Origin: CAZSDP01 sp964605665
Lineage (GTDB): Bacteria; Planctomycetota; UBA8108; UBA1146
Length of the DNA: 64,000 nucleotides
Direction of reading: 5' to 3'
NCBI GenBank assembly: GCA_964605665.1
Contig: CAZSDP010000020.1
Location: 16,039-80,038 of the forward strand
In this document: piece by piece, positions 16,916 through 25,791 of the stretch
Layout: every line of letters starts with the position of its first letter
Position numbering within the stretch: position 1 is the first letter of the stretch
Notes under the pieces: generated by a model
The model's database searches: none
What the model was told of the DNA's origin: nothing
What the model saw: the letters and a program-made list of their open reading frames with translations, nothing else
Program-made: the position numbers and the translations under genes

Positions 16916-16941
16916 CGAGGGGGGCCGGTCGGCCCCCCTCG
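16916..16941 (-). promoter_or_regulatory. Perfect GC hairpin between the DUF1254 gene and moxR
   Basis: A 12-base-pair perfect stem (16916-16927 with 16930-16941) with a two-base loop sits directly before the moxR Shine-Dalgarno. No U-tract follows on the minus strand. It may act as a partial terminator or mRNA-stability element lowering or separating moxR operon expression relative to the DUF1254 gene. Confidence 0.5.
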
Positions 16942-16958
16942 TCCACAGTCTGGAGAAG

Positions 16959-18485
16959 TCAGTTCGTCCGGATGACTTCGCTGGGTCGCCACGACTGATC
17001 GATCCACTCTTGCAGCGGACTGTACATGCGCAAGACCGTGAACCAGCTCTTGCCGGGAATGGTCTGCACCCAGTTGTTCTGGAAGCCGGGCGGAGCCTTG
17101 GGAGCGAAGTAGATGTCGATCGACCCGTCCTGGTTGTAGCGCAGGCCATCCTGCAGGCTGTCGATGCCGGCCGCCTTCTGGTCGGTCTGGAGCATGGAGC
17201 GGGTCTGCGTGTCGTAGATGGTCACGGCCCAGAAGTTCGCGACCGGTGCGTCCGCCGGGAGCTTGATGGTGTAGGTCTTGCTGCCATCGAACGGCTGCTT
17301 GTCACCGTCGAGGTACGCGATGCCGTAGTCCGAACCCTTGCCCAGGCGCGGCTTCGCCATCGCTGGTGTCACGACCGTGTAGGGGTAGTGGAAGCTCACC
17401 CGGGCATCGGTGTTCATCGTGCCCCCGTCGGCGCCGTTGAAGAACACGTTGCGTTCCGGGTAACCCATGTTCCAGGCGCTGCCGGTGTCGGGGTAGACCT
17501 GGACTCCGCCGAGGTTCATGTCGATCCTCGGGTACCACACGATGGCTCGGGCTTGCGCGTTGCCGATGGCCACGCCGTCCGCCAGGATCGCCTTCATCCG
17601 GTCGTCGGGATTGAAGGGCTTGCCCTTCTCGATCCCCAGCGAGGCGAACAGACCGCGGATCTCCGGGGTCATCAGGCTGAGCGCTTCGTACTGGATCACC
17701 TTGTTCATGTGGTCGTAGAACTCGGCGTTGTTGTAGTGGATGGTGTTGAACGCCTTGTCCGTGCCACTGACCCACTCCACCGCGGGCGGGTTCGCCGCAT
17801 CGGCGAGCCGGTAGAACTTCAGGCTGTCCTTGATCTCCTTCGCGGCCGCCGCCACTTCTTCGGGACGCTTGTTCTTGGGCGTCTTGCGCAGGAGACACCA
17901 CACCCGATAGGTCTCGGAGCGCACGACCGTGTACCCCTCGGGAACCTCACCCTCGTAGCCGGGCGGCAGGAACAGGTACTTCCCGGGCAGGAAGTTGACC
18001 ATGTAACGGAAGAAGCCATCGTTCGCCGCGCCGAGCAACCCGGCGGGGGCCTCGACGACCGTGGGTCCGTCGCGTTTGAGATCGAGATCCGCGCTGACGT
18101 AGATCGTCGAGGAGTTACCGGTCAGAAAGAGGGACCGGGCGTTCATCAAGCCGTCGAACAACAGGACTTGGTGGACCTCGACCGCACCGAGGGAGTGGGC
18201 GCCCTCGATCAGTGCGGCCACGGACGCCGCAGGCATGCCCTTGAGGAATGCATCCGCCGCCCGGGCGGTGTCCATGAAGTCGTACGCCTTCTCCGCCGTC
18301 TCGCGGGAGGGAACGCCATCGGTGAAGGTGAGCGTGCCGATGGAGGTCTCCACCGTGTCGGGGGTCAGAATGCCGTCGGGGATGGCCGTGGTGTACTGGA
18401 ACCGGTCGGCCGTCGACGCGGTGACGGCCACGGCACTGAGTGCTACCAGGAACATCGAGAGGACGAACAGTCGCTTCACAGTCAT
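16959..18485 (-). CDS. Exported DUF1254/DUF1214 protein
   Basis: A 508-residue protein with a signal peptide (about 1-23, LFVLSMFLVALSAVAVTAS). Residues about 60-200 carry the DUF1254 pattern (AYDFMDTARAADAFL, SSTIYVSADLDL) and residues about 370-490 the DUF1214 pattern (NFWAVTIYDTQTRSML, a DIYF strand, then WFTVLRMYSPLQEW). Such two-domain envelope proteins are widespread and of unproven function. It precedes moxR by 59 bases on the same strand and may be transcribed with it, with the 16916 hairpin between. Promoter not identified. Confidence 0.85.
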   Translation of the reverse strand: MTVKRLFVLSMFLVALSAVAVTASTADRFQYTTAIPDGILTPDTVETSIGTLTFTDGVPSRETAEKAYDFMDTARAADAFLKGMPAASVAALIEGAHSLGAVEVHQVLLFDGLMNARSLFLTGNSSTIYVSADLDLKRDGPTVVEAPAGLLGAANDGFFRYMVNFLPGKYLFLPPGYEGEVPEGYTVVRSETYRVWCLLRKTPKNKRPEEVAAAAKEIKDSLKFYRLADAANPPAVEWVSGTDKAFNTIHYNNAEFYDHMNKVIQYEALSLMTPEIRGLFASLGIEKGKPFNPDDRMKAILADGVAIGNAQARAIVWYPRIDMNLGGVQVYPDTGSAWNMGYPERNVFFNGADGGTMNTDARVSFHYPYTVVTPAMAKPRLGKGSDYGIAYLDGDKQPFDGSKTYTIKLPADAPVANFWAVTIYDTQTRSMLQTDQKAAGIDSLQDGLRYNQDGSIDIYFAPKAPPGFQNNWVQTIPGKSWFTVLRMYSPLQEWIDQSWRPSEVIRTN

Positions 18486-18968
18486 CGGAGGTCTCCAGTT
18501 CGTGAGTGTTTTGTCGGGACGTCGATCGCGAGTCTCGTGCGGTGCGTCGCCCTCGCCGGCGTCGGGCCGGCCCGAGAAGGCGTTGGCATCTCGAGGGGAG
18601 TCGTCGGGTCGCGGGGGCTTCTCGGGTCCGTCGCGCTTCCCCCGAGAGGTCCGCCGGACACGATACCAGTGAGGGAGCGCTCACCAACCCCGTTTCCGCG
18701 AAGTTCAAACACCCGAGAGCCGTTCCGAGTGAGCGCCGATGGGGAAGAATCAGAGATATCGAGATCCCATGCTCTGTCACGTCGAACGAAGCTGCCCGTG
18801 ATCGGCAGCACCCCGAACCTTGAGCATCCCTGAGCATCCCGAACCAGGTGCCGGCCTCTGCCAGGGGTCGATCCATCGACGTCGTGGGCGACGTCGCATT
18901 CCCGCACACATCGGACCCTCGGGCGCGACCCATCTCCAACACCGGAGAGGTGGTCTCGAGCAGTACGC

Positions 18969-19113
18969 ATCACACACGGACCCCATGCACGCCTTGCGGC
19001 GAACCAGAGAGCCACATTCGTAGGTACCCGTTGGGGAGTGATTCAGCCTCCGCTCGGAGGCCGTCTCCAGGGAGAGAGCGCAGCGAGTTTGCAAGGGCAT
19101 ATGGGGAGCCATG
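18969..19113 (+). repeat. Direct repeat, copy A (left flank of the TonB cassette)
   Basis: About 145 bases matching 33796-33942 in the same orientation. The first 103 bases differ at only four positions by my alignment; the last 40 are more diverged and end in GGGGAGCCATG in both copies. The matched segment begins just after a TTCGA sequence in copy B that resembles a tRNA T-loop. Copy A lacks that upstream part. The repeats bracket 14.8 kb. Confidence 0.8.
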
Positions 19114-19276
19114 CGCGCGAGTCGAGCTTGCCAGGAAGCCGGGTCGGACTCTCGCACGAGTCGGACCTTCGATGCGATAGACAGCACAAGAGCCGCAGTT
19201 CAGGCGACCCTGCGGGTCAAGACCTGAGTACGGCTCCTCGGGCAGATCGACGCGTCAAGGACAGGTCGGGACGAGA

Positions 19277-19320
19277 CAAGAAAAGACCCGGCCGACTTCG
19301 CAGAGGAGTCGACCGGGTCC
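19277..19320 (-). terminator. Terminator of the gene at 19395
   Basis: Read on the minus strand, GACCCGG-T-CGACT pairs with AGTCG-G-CCGGGTC (12 pairs around one mismatch) and is followed by TTTTCTTG. It is placed 75 bases after the stop codon of the minus-strand gene. Confidence 0.85.
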
Positions 19321-19394
19321 AAGTTTCAGAGCTCGCTCCCCCGGGTGGGTCAACCCAGGCGGAGGTCGCTCAAAGTCGAAATGAGGCAACCACG

Positions 19395-20951
19395 CTAGTT
19401 GGTCTCGTAGGAGATCCAGCCGGCGTTGAGCCAGTTCGCGGTTCCGGCGTTCGGGTCGACCGCGCCGCGGTACGGAGCGGCGTCGAAGAAGCCGCCACGG
19501 TTGGTTGCAGCTCCGGAAATCGTACCGGCGTTCGGGCGGAGGAAGTCGACGCTGCCGACCATGGTGCTCAGGAGATTCGAGCTGGCGCTGACCTGGTTGT
19601 TCGCCATGACCGTGGTCATGAAGCCGTCGGTCGAGGTCGGCGGGGTGGTCGCGTGGACGGTGGCGTCGAAGTCGGTACCGTTGTTCGCGAAGCTGATCGA
19701 ATCGTGCAAGGTTCCGTCGGCGAGGATTCCGGCCATGGAATCGACGTCGATCACCCAACCGCGGTCGGCCCAACCCTCGACGACACCGTTCTGCCAGTCA
19801 CCCTCGGCGCCACGACGGATCTCGCCGCCGATGTCCGCAGCTTGTCCGGCGAGCGACCCGATCAGGGTGAAGTTGTAGACCTGCGGGTTGGTGCGCGGGA
19901 GGCTGTCGAACGGGTGGAGGCCCGGCTCGGAGTTGTCGAACTCGAGTCCGTTGTCACCGGTTTGGCCGATCCCCGAGGCGTCCTTGATACTCGCGATGAA
20001 CTGCAGGTTGCCGTTCCAGCCGAAGGAGCCGTCGAAGCAGTCGTCGCCGATTCCGTAGGCGAGACCGTACTTGAGGTTGGCTCCGCCGCCGAACCACTCG
20101 AAGCCGTCGTCGAAGTTGAACTTGGTCTGGACGTGGTCGAAGTTCGACCCGGTTCCGCAGGACGCGATGGTGATCGCGTTGATCTCGTTCGCCGGGGAGA
20201 TCTCGGTTCCGCCGAACTCGACGCGGACGTAGCTCAAGGTGACCGAGTCCTCGCCAGCGAACGGCGTAGCTCCGCCCCCGAAGGTCACGTTGTTCAGACC
20301 CTCGACGAATGCTTCGCCCGCCGGGTAGTTGTTGACGCCGTTTCCGATACAGATGATGCCGCCCCAGTCTTGACGGTTGCGGTTGCCCGGCTCGAACTCC
20401 GAAGTGAAGACGATCGGCTGGACTGCGGTCCCGATCGCGCGGAGGGCGCCGCCACGCTCGATCGCAAGGAAGCCGTCGGTCGCATTGTCGCCGATGATCG
20501 TGGTTCCCGGCTGGATCGTCAGGGTCGCGCCGTCTTTGACGAATGAGGGCTCGAGGCGCCAGGTGGTGTCGTTCGTCAGGACGAGGTCCGACACGATGTC
20601 ACCAGCGACCAGAACTTCCGGCTTGCAGTCGAGAGCGTCCGGGGTGGGATCCGCTTCCCAGACCAGGAACGGCTCCGGGGGCTGCGCGCCACCCGAGAAG
20701 AGGAAGCCGAGGAGCGCGATCGCGTCTGCGATGTTGAAGCTACCGTCGTCGTTGACGTCGCCTGCGTCGGCGCACGGCGGGAGATCGCCGCCAGAGAAGA
20801 GAGCTCCGAGGATGTACACCGCGTCCCCGATGTTCACCGAGGCGTCGTTGTTCGAATCGCCGCGTTTGAAGTGCGACTGCGCATCGGCGGCGGTGCCGAG
20901 CGAGAGAGCGGTCACGAGAACGAGCGAGAAGAGACTCAGCTTTGCGGTCAT
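19395..20951 (-). CDS. Exported protein: N-terminal dockerin-like module plus DWGG-type beta-helix-like domain
   Basis: A 518-residue protein. The ATG at 20951 has an AAGGAAG Shine-Dalgarno; residues 1-24 are a signal peptide (ending TAADAQ). Right behind it lies the dockerin-like double EF-hand (about 28-112: RGDSNNDASVNIGD...LFSGG, then DVNDDGSFNIAD...LFSGG), unusual because the module is C-terminal in the other proteins here. Residues about 120-518 match a family of exported proteins with conserved RQDWGGIICIG, FGGG, YVRVEFGGTEISP and GIGDDCFDGSFGW motifs, often encoded beside TonB-dependent receptors in several phyla. The gene is divergent from the TonB receptor at 21301, suggesting joint regulation. 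It may help bind or process the receptor's substrate; that is inference. Confidence 0.82.
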   Translation of the reverse strand: MTAKLSLFSLVLVTALSLGTAADAQSHFKRGDSNNDASVNIGDAVYILGALFSGGDLPPCADAGDVNDDGSFNIADAIALLGFLFSGGAQPPEPFLVWEADPTPDALDCKPEVLVAGDIVSDLVLTNDTTWRLEPSFVKDGATLTIQPGTTIIGDNATDGFLAIERGGALRAIGTAVQPIVFTSEFEPGNRNRQDWGGIICIGNGVNNYPAGEAFVEGLNNVTFGGGATPFAGEDSVTLSYVRVEFGGTEISPANEINAITIASCGTGSNFDHVQTKFNFDDGFEWFGGGANLKYGLAYGIGDDCFDGSFGWNGNLQFIASIKDASGIGQTGDNGLEFDNSEPGLHPFDSLPRTNPQVYNFTLIGSLAGQAADIGGEIRRGAEGDWQNGVVEGWADRGWVIDVDSMAGILADGTLHDSISFANNGTDFDATVHATTPPTSTDGFMTTVMANNQVSASSNLLSTMVGSVDFLRPNAGTISGAATNRGGFFDAAPYRGAVDPNAGTANWLNAGWISYETN

Positions 20952-21300
20952 GATCTTCCTTCCAATTTCCTCGGCCGTTCTCGCGATGGGGAACGTCCCC
21001 ATGCAGTGCGGCCGTTGCCTCGTCGAAGAGCGGGTTCCCGCGGGAGCTGCAACGAGGGAGTGCTCTTCGAACGACGGGATCTTCGACCACGTCAGTGAAG
21101 TCGGAGTGAACACTTTCTGAAGCCTCGGCGCGCCGTGTTCACACGAACTCCGTCGAGCCCTCACCCTGTCTTCACATGAAGACTCTAGTCTCTCCGACGA
21201 ACGTGGAGGCTTCGCTCCCGAGGCTCGTCTCAACCCCTCTCACTTCGCAGCTCCTGAACTCTCTCTCACGGTTCGATCACTCTCGAGCGCCAGCGCTCAG
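20952..21300. promoter_or_regulatory. Divergent promoter region with repeated TTCAC elements
   Basis: A 349-base region between the divergent genes at 19395-20951 and 21301. It contains GTTCACA (21137-21143), CTCACCC (21160-21166) and TTCACAT (21171-21177), the last two spaced to an 11-base period, plus an inverted copy, GTGAAC, near 21104. The layout resembles Pho-box-type direct repeats, which is suggestive only. No clear -35/-10 pair was seen. Confidence 0.35.
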
Positions 21301-24171
21301 ATGGGAGACGCCCCCTTGAACGAGGATCTCCTCGAGGACTCTAGCAATCGGTCCCGGAGCGTGCGGCCGCGCACCTCAGCGGTGATCGGTGCACTTCTGC
21401 TCTTGTTCTCGGTCCCCGCGATTCTCCTAGCGCAGGATGGGGAACCGGCCGATCCGGCGACCGCCGCGGTCCGCGGCCGGTTCACGAGTGCGGAAGGTCG
21501 ACCCCTCGAGGGCGCGATCGTCTCGATCGTGGGGGAGTCGCAGACCGCGTTCACCGACGCGAACGGCGACTACTTTCTCTCCGGCCTCACCGCGCGCACG
21601 GACGCACCCATCCGCGCCGTGAGTCGAGCGGGAGAATCCGCCTCCGCGGTGATCACCCTCGTTGCGGGGGAGGAAACGCAGCAAGATCTCGTCCTGCTCG
21701 GCGGCGGGACCGAGGTGGTCATCGAGGCGGAGAAAGCCGGGGCCACGCTCGAGAAGATCCAGCTCACCCGTCAGTTCGCTTCGAAGATCGAGGACATCAT
21801 CGGTTCGGAGGAACTGTCGAAGTCCGCTGCGGGAGACGTCGCGCAGGCAGTCGCGCAGCTCCCCGCGGTGACCATCGTCGGGGGGCGCTTCGCCTACGTG
21901 CGCGGTCTCGGCGATCGTTACAGCCAGACTCTCCTCGACGGCTCGAGTCTGCCCTCCCCCGAACCCGATCGTCGCACCGTGCCCCTCGATCTTCTTCCTT
22001 TGAGCCTGATCGATTCGGTCAGCGTAGCGAAGACCTACTCCGCGGAGCTCCCCGGTGAGTTCGCGGGGGGAAGTATCCAGGCGACGACCGTCGGGATTCC
22101 CGTGGGGCGGTTCATCAAGTTCTCGGTGTCGGGAAGGTATCGCGATGGGACGACGTTCCGCCAATTCGAAACCTACGAAGGGGGCCGGTTCGATGCGTTC
22201 GGATACGACGACGGGACGCGCGAGCTCCCTTCTGCGGTCCCGAGCCAGCAGGTGGTCGGAGGCGCGGGCGGTCTGAGCGACTCCCAGCTGCGCACGATCG
22301 GCAGCTCCTTCTCGAGCGTCTGGTCCCCGGACACGACCACCGCGCCACTCGACGGATCGGTGGGGGTCAGCTTCGGGAACGCCTGGGACCTTGGCGGTAC
22401 GATGCGGCTCGGCGTCATCGGTTCCGCCTCGTACGCAAACTCGTACCTGTACGTGGGGGACGAAGAGCGGAACGTGATCACGCTCTCTCCGACCATGGGG
22501 TTGAACCAGATCAGCACCTACACGATCGATCCCTCGAGCCACGAGGTCGAGCTCGCCGCGCTTCTCTCCACGACTCTCGAGATCTCGCCGACGCAGTCGA
22601 TCACCTGGCGCAACCTTCTTTCCCGCGCGAGCGAGGACAGGGTGCAGCTCCAGAGTGGATTCGACGGACAGAACCAGACGGCGGACGTTCAGTTCACCCG
22701 TCTGCAATACGTCGAGCGCCTCCTCGCAAACACTCAGCTTTCAGGGAAGCACCTCTTCATCGGCGACGTCTTGCTCAATTGGCGGACCGCCGCCTCCCTC
22801 ACCGAGCGCGATCAGCCGGACACGCGCCAGAACCGCTACGTCGACCTCAACGACAATGGCGTGTTCAACTGGACCTCTGCCACCTCCTCGGGAATCCGCC
22901 ATTTTTACTTCCAGTCCGACACCGTCTACGATCTCGGCTTCGACGTCGCGATCCCCTTCAACCCGTTCGATGTCGAAGAGAAACGCGATCCCGATCCCGA
23001 TCGCCTCGAGCCGGGGCAATACGTGAAGGTCGGTGCGGCGTGGATGGACCGAGAGCGCGAGCTCAACACGCGGAAGTTCCGTTACAACGGCTTCCTGTCG
23101 ACCCTCGACACCACCCTTCCCCCCGAGCAGCTGATCACTCCCGAGAACATTGCGAACGGACTGTTCGTGATCCGGGAGGAAACGCGCCCCACCGACAACT
23201 ATGACGCGAGTCAGAATCTCATTGCGGGCTACGCCTCGACCTCGTTCCGGGTGAGCGATGACGTGCGGCTCTCCGGCGGCGTGCGCGTCGAGAGCTCGGA
23301 GCAGATCGTCGAGACCTTCGATTTGTTCGGCTCCGACACGGTGCGCGCCGAGCTCGACGACACCGACGTGCTTCCGGCGCTCAACGCCACGTGGGAGTTC
23401 GCGGAGAATCAGCAACTGCGGGTCGGCGTGAGTCAGACGGTTTCTCGCCCCGAGTTTCGGGAGCTCGCCGAATTCGAGTACTCCGACGTCGAAGGGGGCT
23501 TCGGCGTCGTCGGCAACCCCGACCTCGAGCGCGCCTTGCTTCAGAACTACGATATTCGTTGGGAGTGGTTTCCGAGCGACAGCGAGATCTTGTCCGCGAG
23601 CATTTTCGCGAAGACGTTCGATCAGCCGATCGAGCAGGTGAAGCTGCCGACCGGGGGGTCACCCCTCACCAGCTTCGACAACGCTGACTCGGCCATTTTG
23701 TACGGCTTCGAGGTCGAGGGGAGGAAGAACCTCGGGTTCCTCGGCGACTTCTGGGAGCTGTTCACGCTGCGTGGGAACTTCGCGCTCATCGAGAGCGAGG
23801 TCGAGATTGCCGACGATCCTCTGACCCTTCAAACCTCCGATTCTCGCCCACTCCAGGGGCAGCCGGAGTACTCCGCGAACTTCGCGCTGTTCTTCGACGA
23901 TCCGATCTCCGGGTTCAGTGCAAGCGTGCTCGCGAACACGTTCGGCGAGCGCATCGACTCGGTCGGGACCGGCGGGATCCCCGACTTCTACGAGCAGCCG
24001 CGCCTGCAGCTCGACGTCATTTTGACCCAAAAGTTCAAGAACCAGAGTCAGCTCAAGTTGACCCTCGCGAACCTGTTGGACGAGCCGGTCGAGATCACCT
24101 CGGGTGGCCTGGTGCAACGGAAGTACAAGACTGGGACGACCATCGGCGTCTCGTACTCGGTGGAGTTCTAG
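21301..24171 (+). CDS. TonB-dependent outer-membrane receptor with carboxypeptidase-regulatory-like N-domain
   Basis: A 956-residue receptor. A signal peptide with a long charged n-region (hydrophobic about 28-44, AVIGALLLLFSVPAILLAQ) is followed by a carboxypeptidase-regulatory-like domain (about 55-130; VRGRFTSAEGRPLEGAIVSI), a plug (about 150-270; FAYVRGLGDRYSQTLLDG, PSPEPDRRTVPLDLLP) and a beta-barrel to the terminal aromatic SYSVEF. The RGLGDRY and SRPEFREL motifs are typical of TonB receptors of this subclass. The ATG at 21301 has a weak Shine-Dalgarno; a TTG at 21316 with GGGAG upstream is an alternative. It heads the TonB/ExbBD operon, so it is probably the receptor served by that energizer. 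Substrate unknown. Confidence 0.9.
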   Translation: MGDAPLNEDLLEDSSNRSRSVRPRTSAVIGALLLLFSVPAILLAQDGEPADPATAAVRGRFTSAEGRPLEGAIVSIVGESQTAFTDANGDYFLSGLTARTDAPIRAVSRAGESASAVITLVAGEETQQDLVLLGGGTEVVIEAEKAGATLEKIQLTRQFASKIEDIIGSEELSKSAAGDVAQAVAQLPAVTIVGGRFAYVRGLGDRYSQTLLDGSSLPSPEPDRRTVPLDLLPLSLIDSVSVAKTYSAELPGEFAGGSIQATTVGIPVGRFIKFSVSGRYRDGTTFRQFETYEGGRFDAFGYDDGTRELPSAVPSQQVVGGAGGLSDSQLRTIGSSFSSVWSPDTTTAPLDGSVGVSFGNAWDLGGTMRLGVIGSASYANSYLYVGDEERNVITLSPTMGLNQISTYTIDPSSHEVELAALLSTTLEISPTQSITWRNLLSRASEDRVQLQSGFDGQNQTADVQFTRLQYVERLLANTQLSGKHLFIGDVLLNWRTAASLTERDQPDTRQNRYVDLNDNGVFNWTSATSSGIRHFYFQSDTVYDLGFDVAIPFNPFDVEEKRDPDPDRLEPGQYVKVGAAWMDRERELNTRKFRYNGFLSTLDTTLPPEQLITPENIANGLFVIREETRPTDNYDASQNLIAGYASTSFRVSDDVRLSGGVRVESSEQIVETFDLFGSDTVRAELDDTDVLPALNATWEFAENQQLRVGVSQTVSRPEFRELAEFEYSDVEGGFGVVGNPDLERALLQNYDIRWEWFPSDSEILSASIFAKTFDQPIEQVKLPTGGSPLTSFDNADSAILYGFEVEGRKNLGFLGDFWELFTLRGNFALIESEVEIADDPLTLQTSDSRPLQGQPEYSANFALFFDDPISGFSASVLANTFGERIDSVGTGGIPDFYEQPRLQLDVILTQKFKNQSQLKLTLANLLDEPVEITSGGLVQRKYKTGTTIGVSYSVEF

Positions 24172-24208
24172 CTGCCCGTCGATGACGGGCTGCGGGAAGG
24201 GACGAGTC

Positions 24209-24868
24209 ATGTTCCGAGCGATTCTTGCGACGTGCGGCCTGCTGCTCCTCGTTCTGGGGCTCAGCTCGTGCGACGAGGACATTGCGAGCGTGAGGGAACC
24301 CTCCGTCGCGCCCGCGACCACTGAAGAGAATGTGAACGCGAGACGAAGCGACCGTGAAGATCGAGGTGAGGGGCTGCGCGTGCGGAAGAAGGCCGGTAGT
24401 CTCCCAGACTTCAGCACGTTCGTCTTCCCGCCCGCGCAAATCGATCTCGACCAGGGGTTCGAGACGCGCGAGGAACTGTTCTGGGTCGCCTTGCGCGCTA
24501 TCGATGTCGGAGACCGCGAAGTGCTGCGCGATCTGCTCGTCGACGAGGAGTACTACCTGAACACTATGTTCCCTGCGTTCGTCGTGGAGAAGCCGGTCCT
24601 CGAAGGTCGGGGGCAGTTCCACTGGGACCACCTCGAGATGAAGTCTCTCTCGGGGATCCTCGATCTCGTCCGGGACTACGCGGGGCGCGGGCTCGAGTTC
24701 CGGTGGGCCAACACCGAGTCGACCCGCTCCTACGGCCCGTTCTCGCTCCACCGGCACCCGCTGGTCGCCGCCTACGATCGGAAGACCCAGCGCGAGGTCA
24801 TGCTCGCGATCACGAACGACATCGTCGAGGTCGACGGCAAGTTCCAACTGCTCGCCTACCCGAACTGA
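24209..24868 (+). CDS. Putative lipoprotein in the TonB cassette
   Basis: A 219-residue protein starting at the ATG at 24209 (GGAAGGGA Shine-Dalgarno). Lipobox LGLSSC with Cys21. The mature part is acidic and mixed alpha/beta (REELFWVALRAIDVGDREVLRDLLV; a C-terminal EVDGKFQLLAYPN strand), somewhat like SnoaL/NTF2-type folds, but I do not recognise a family. It lies 37 bases after the receptor and 44 bases before DUF3450 in the same operon, so a role in the same uptake system is likely. Confidence 0.7.
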   Translation: MFRAILATCGLLLLVLGLSSCDEDIASVREPSVAPATTEENVNARRSDREDRGEGLRVRKKAGSLPDFSTFVFPPAQIDLDQGFETREELFWVALRAIDVGDREVLRDLLVDEEYYLNTMFPAFVVEKPVLEGRGQFHWDHLEMKSLSGILDLVRDYAGRGLEFRWANTESTRSYGPFSLHRHPLVAAYDRKTQREVMLAITNDIVEVDGKFQLLAYPN

Positions 24869-24912
24869 TGTCAAACCTGCTGCCTCGTCACCGAGGTACC
24901 GAGGAGGAAACC

Positions 24913-25791
24913 ATGCGCTTTCGAACTTCCTCGCGAAGAGGAACCTCGCGAGCCACCGCCCTGCTGTTCTTCGCCACTCTGGCCGGCACGTTCTGCCTGT
25001 CGGGTCTGGCCCTCGAGACGTGCGCCCAAGCGAATTCGGTGGAGCGCACCGACCAGACGAAGGAGACGAAGTCGGAAGAGCTGCTTCGCCTCCAGGATCA
25101 GCTCCGGCGGCGGGCGGAAGAGGCTCTCGCGAATCGACGCGAGCAACGGACCCGTCTCGACGCCCTGACCGGGGAGGCGCGCGCTGCGCGCCGCCGCAAC
25201 GAGGCGATCGAGCGCGAGATCGGGAAGCGTGAGCGCAAGCTCGAGGAGATCGAGGGCCTGGATACCGCCGCGCGTGAGAAGTCGGCGACGATCCTCGCGC
25301 GAGAGGAGGCGCTGAAGAGCCGAATGCAGACGTTCCTCACCTCTCTTGGTGCGAAGATCGAGGCGGGGATCCCCTGGAAGATCAACGATCGTCGCCACTC
25401 GGTGCGCGACGCCTCTGAGCTGCTCTCCGACCGGCGAACCAGCGCGGCGGCCGCGCTCGCCACGCTCGGTCGTCTCCAGAAGGAGCAGGAGGCGATCGGT
25501 CGACTGGTCGAATCTTCGGTGCTCGAGGTCGAGGTCGGCGCGGAGTCTCGCGCGGTCAGCGGCTTCCACCTCGGACTGATCGGAGTGATCTTCGCGAGTG
25601 AAGACGGCTCCGTCCTCGGGTTCGCGGGCCCGGGGGAGACTCTCGAGGCGGGCTTGGCCACCGTCGAGGCGCACCCCGAGGCGGCGCGTGGCTACCTCCA
25701 CACCGTCGATATCCTGAATCGCCGACGCACGCCGGGGCTCACCGATATCTTCATCCCGAAACTCCCGCTCGAGAAGGGAGGCCGGCCGTGA
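24913..25791 (+). CDS. DUF3450-type periplasmic coiled-coil protein
   Basis: A 292-residue protein from the ATG at 24913 (GAGGAGG Shine-Dalgarno). A signal peptide covers about residues 1-39. Residues 40-145 form a long charged coiled coil (QDQLRRRAEEALANRREQR and on), followed by a compact C-terminal half with SGFHLGLIGVIFASEDGSVLGFAG. In TonB2-type operons DUF3450 proteins are encoded next to a long ExbB-like protein (TtpC) and help the TonB system span the envelope. Its stop codon shares one base with the ATG of the next gene. Confidence 0.8.
   Translation: MRFRTSSRRGTSRATALLFFATLAGTFCLSGLALETCAQANSVERTDQTKETKSEELLRLQDQLRRRAEEALANRREQRTRLDALTGEARAARRRNEAIEREIGKRERKLEEIEGLDTAAREKSATILAREEALKSRMQTFLTSLGAKIEAGIPWKINDRRHSVRDASELLSDRRTSAAAALATLGRLQKEQEAIGRLVESSVLEVEVGAESRAVSGFHLGLIGVIFASEDGSVLGFAGPGETLEAGLATVEAHPEAARGYLHTVDILNRRRTPGLTDIFIPKLPLEKGGRP

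Larger units (their letters stand above)
18486..19394. other. 909-base intergenic region with direct repeat and terminator
   Basis: It contains the upstream region of the DUF1254 gene, a perfect tandem 10-mer (TGAGCATCCC twice, 18821-18840), direct repeat copy A (18969-19113) and the terminator of the minus-strand gene at 19395. Open frames exist on both strands but look like high-GC noise. No gene is called. Confidence 0.55.

Noticed and set aside
16902..18833. A 643-codon plus-strand frame
   Set aside because: Complementary to the DUF1254 gene, which has clear family motifs and a signal peptide.
18482..19015. A minus-strand gene starting in repeat copy A, with a similar start in copy B at 33842
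   Set aside because: The two products agree only over the repeated DNA and diverge after it, so the likeness comes from the repeat and not from a gene.
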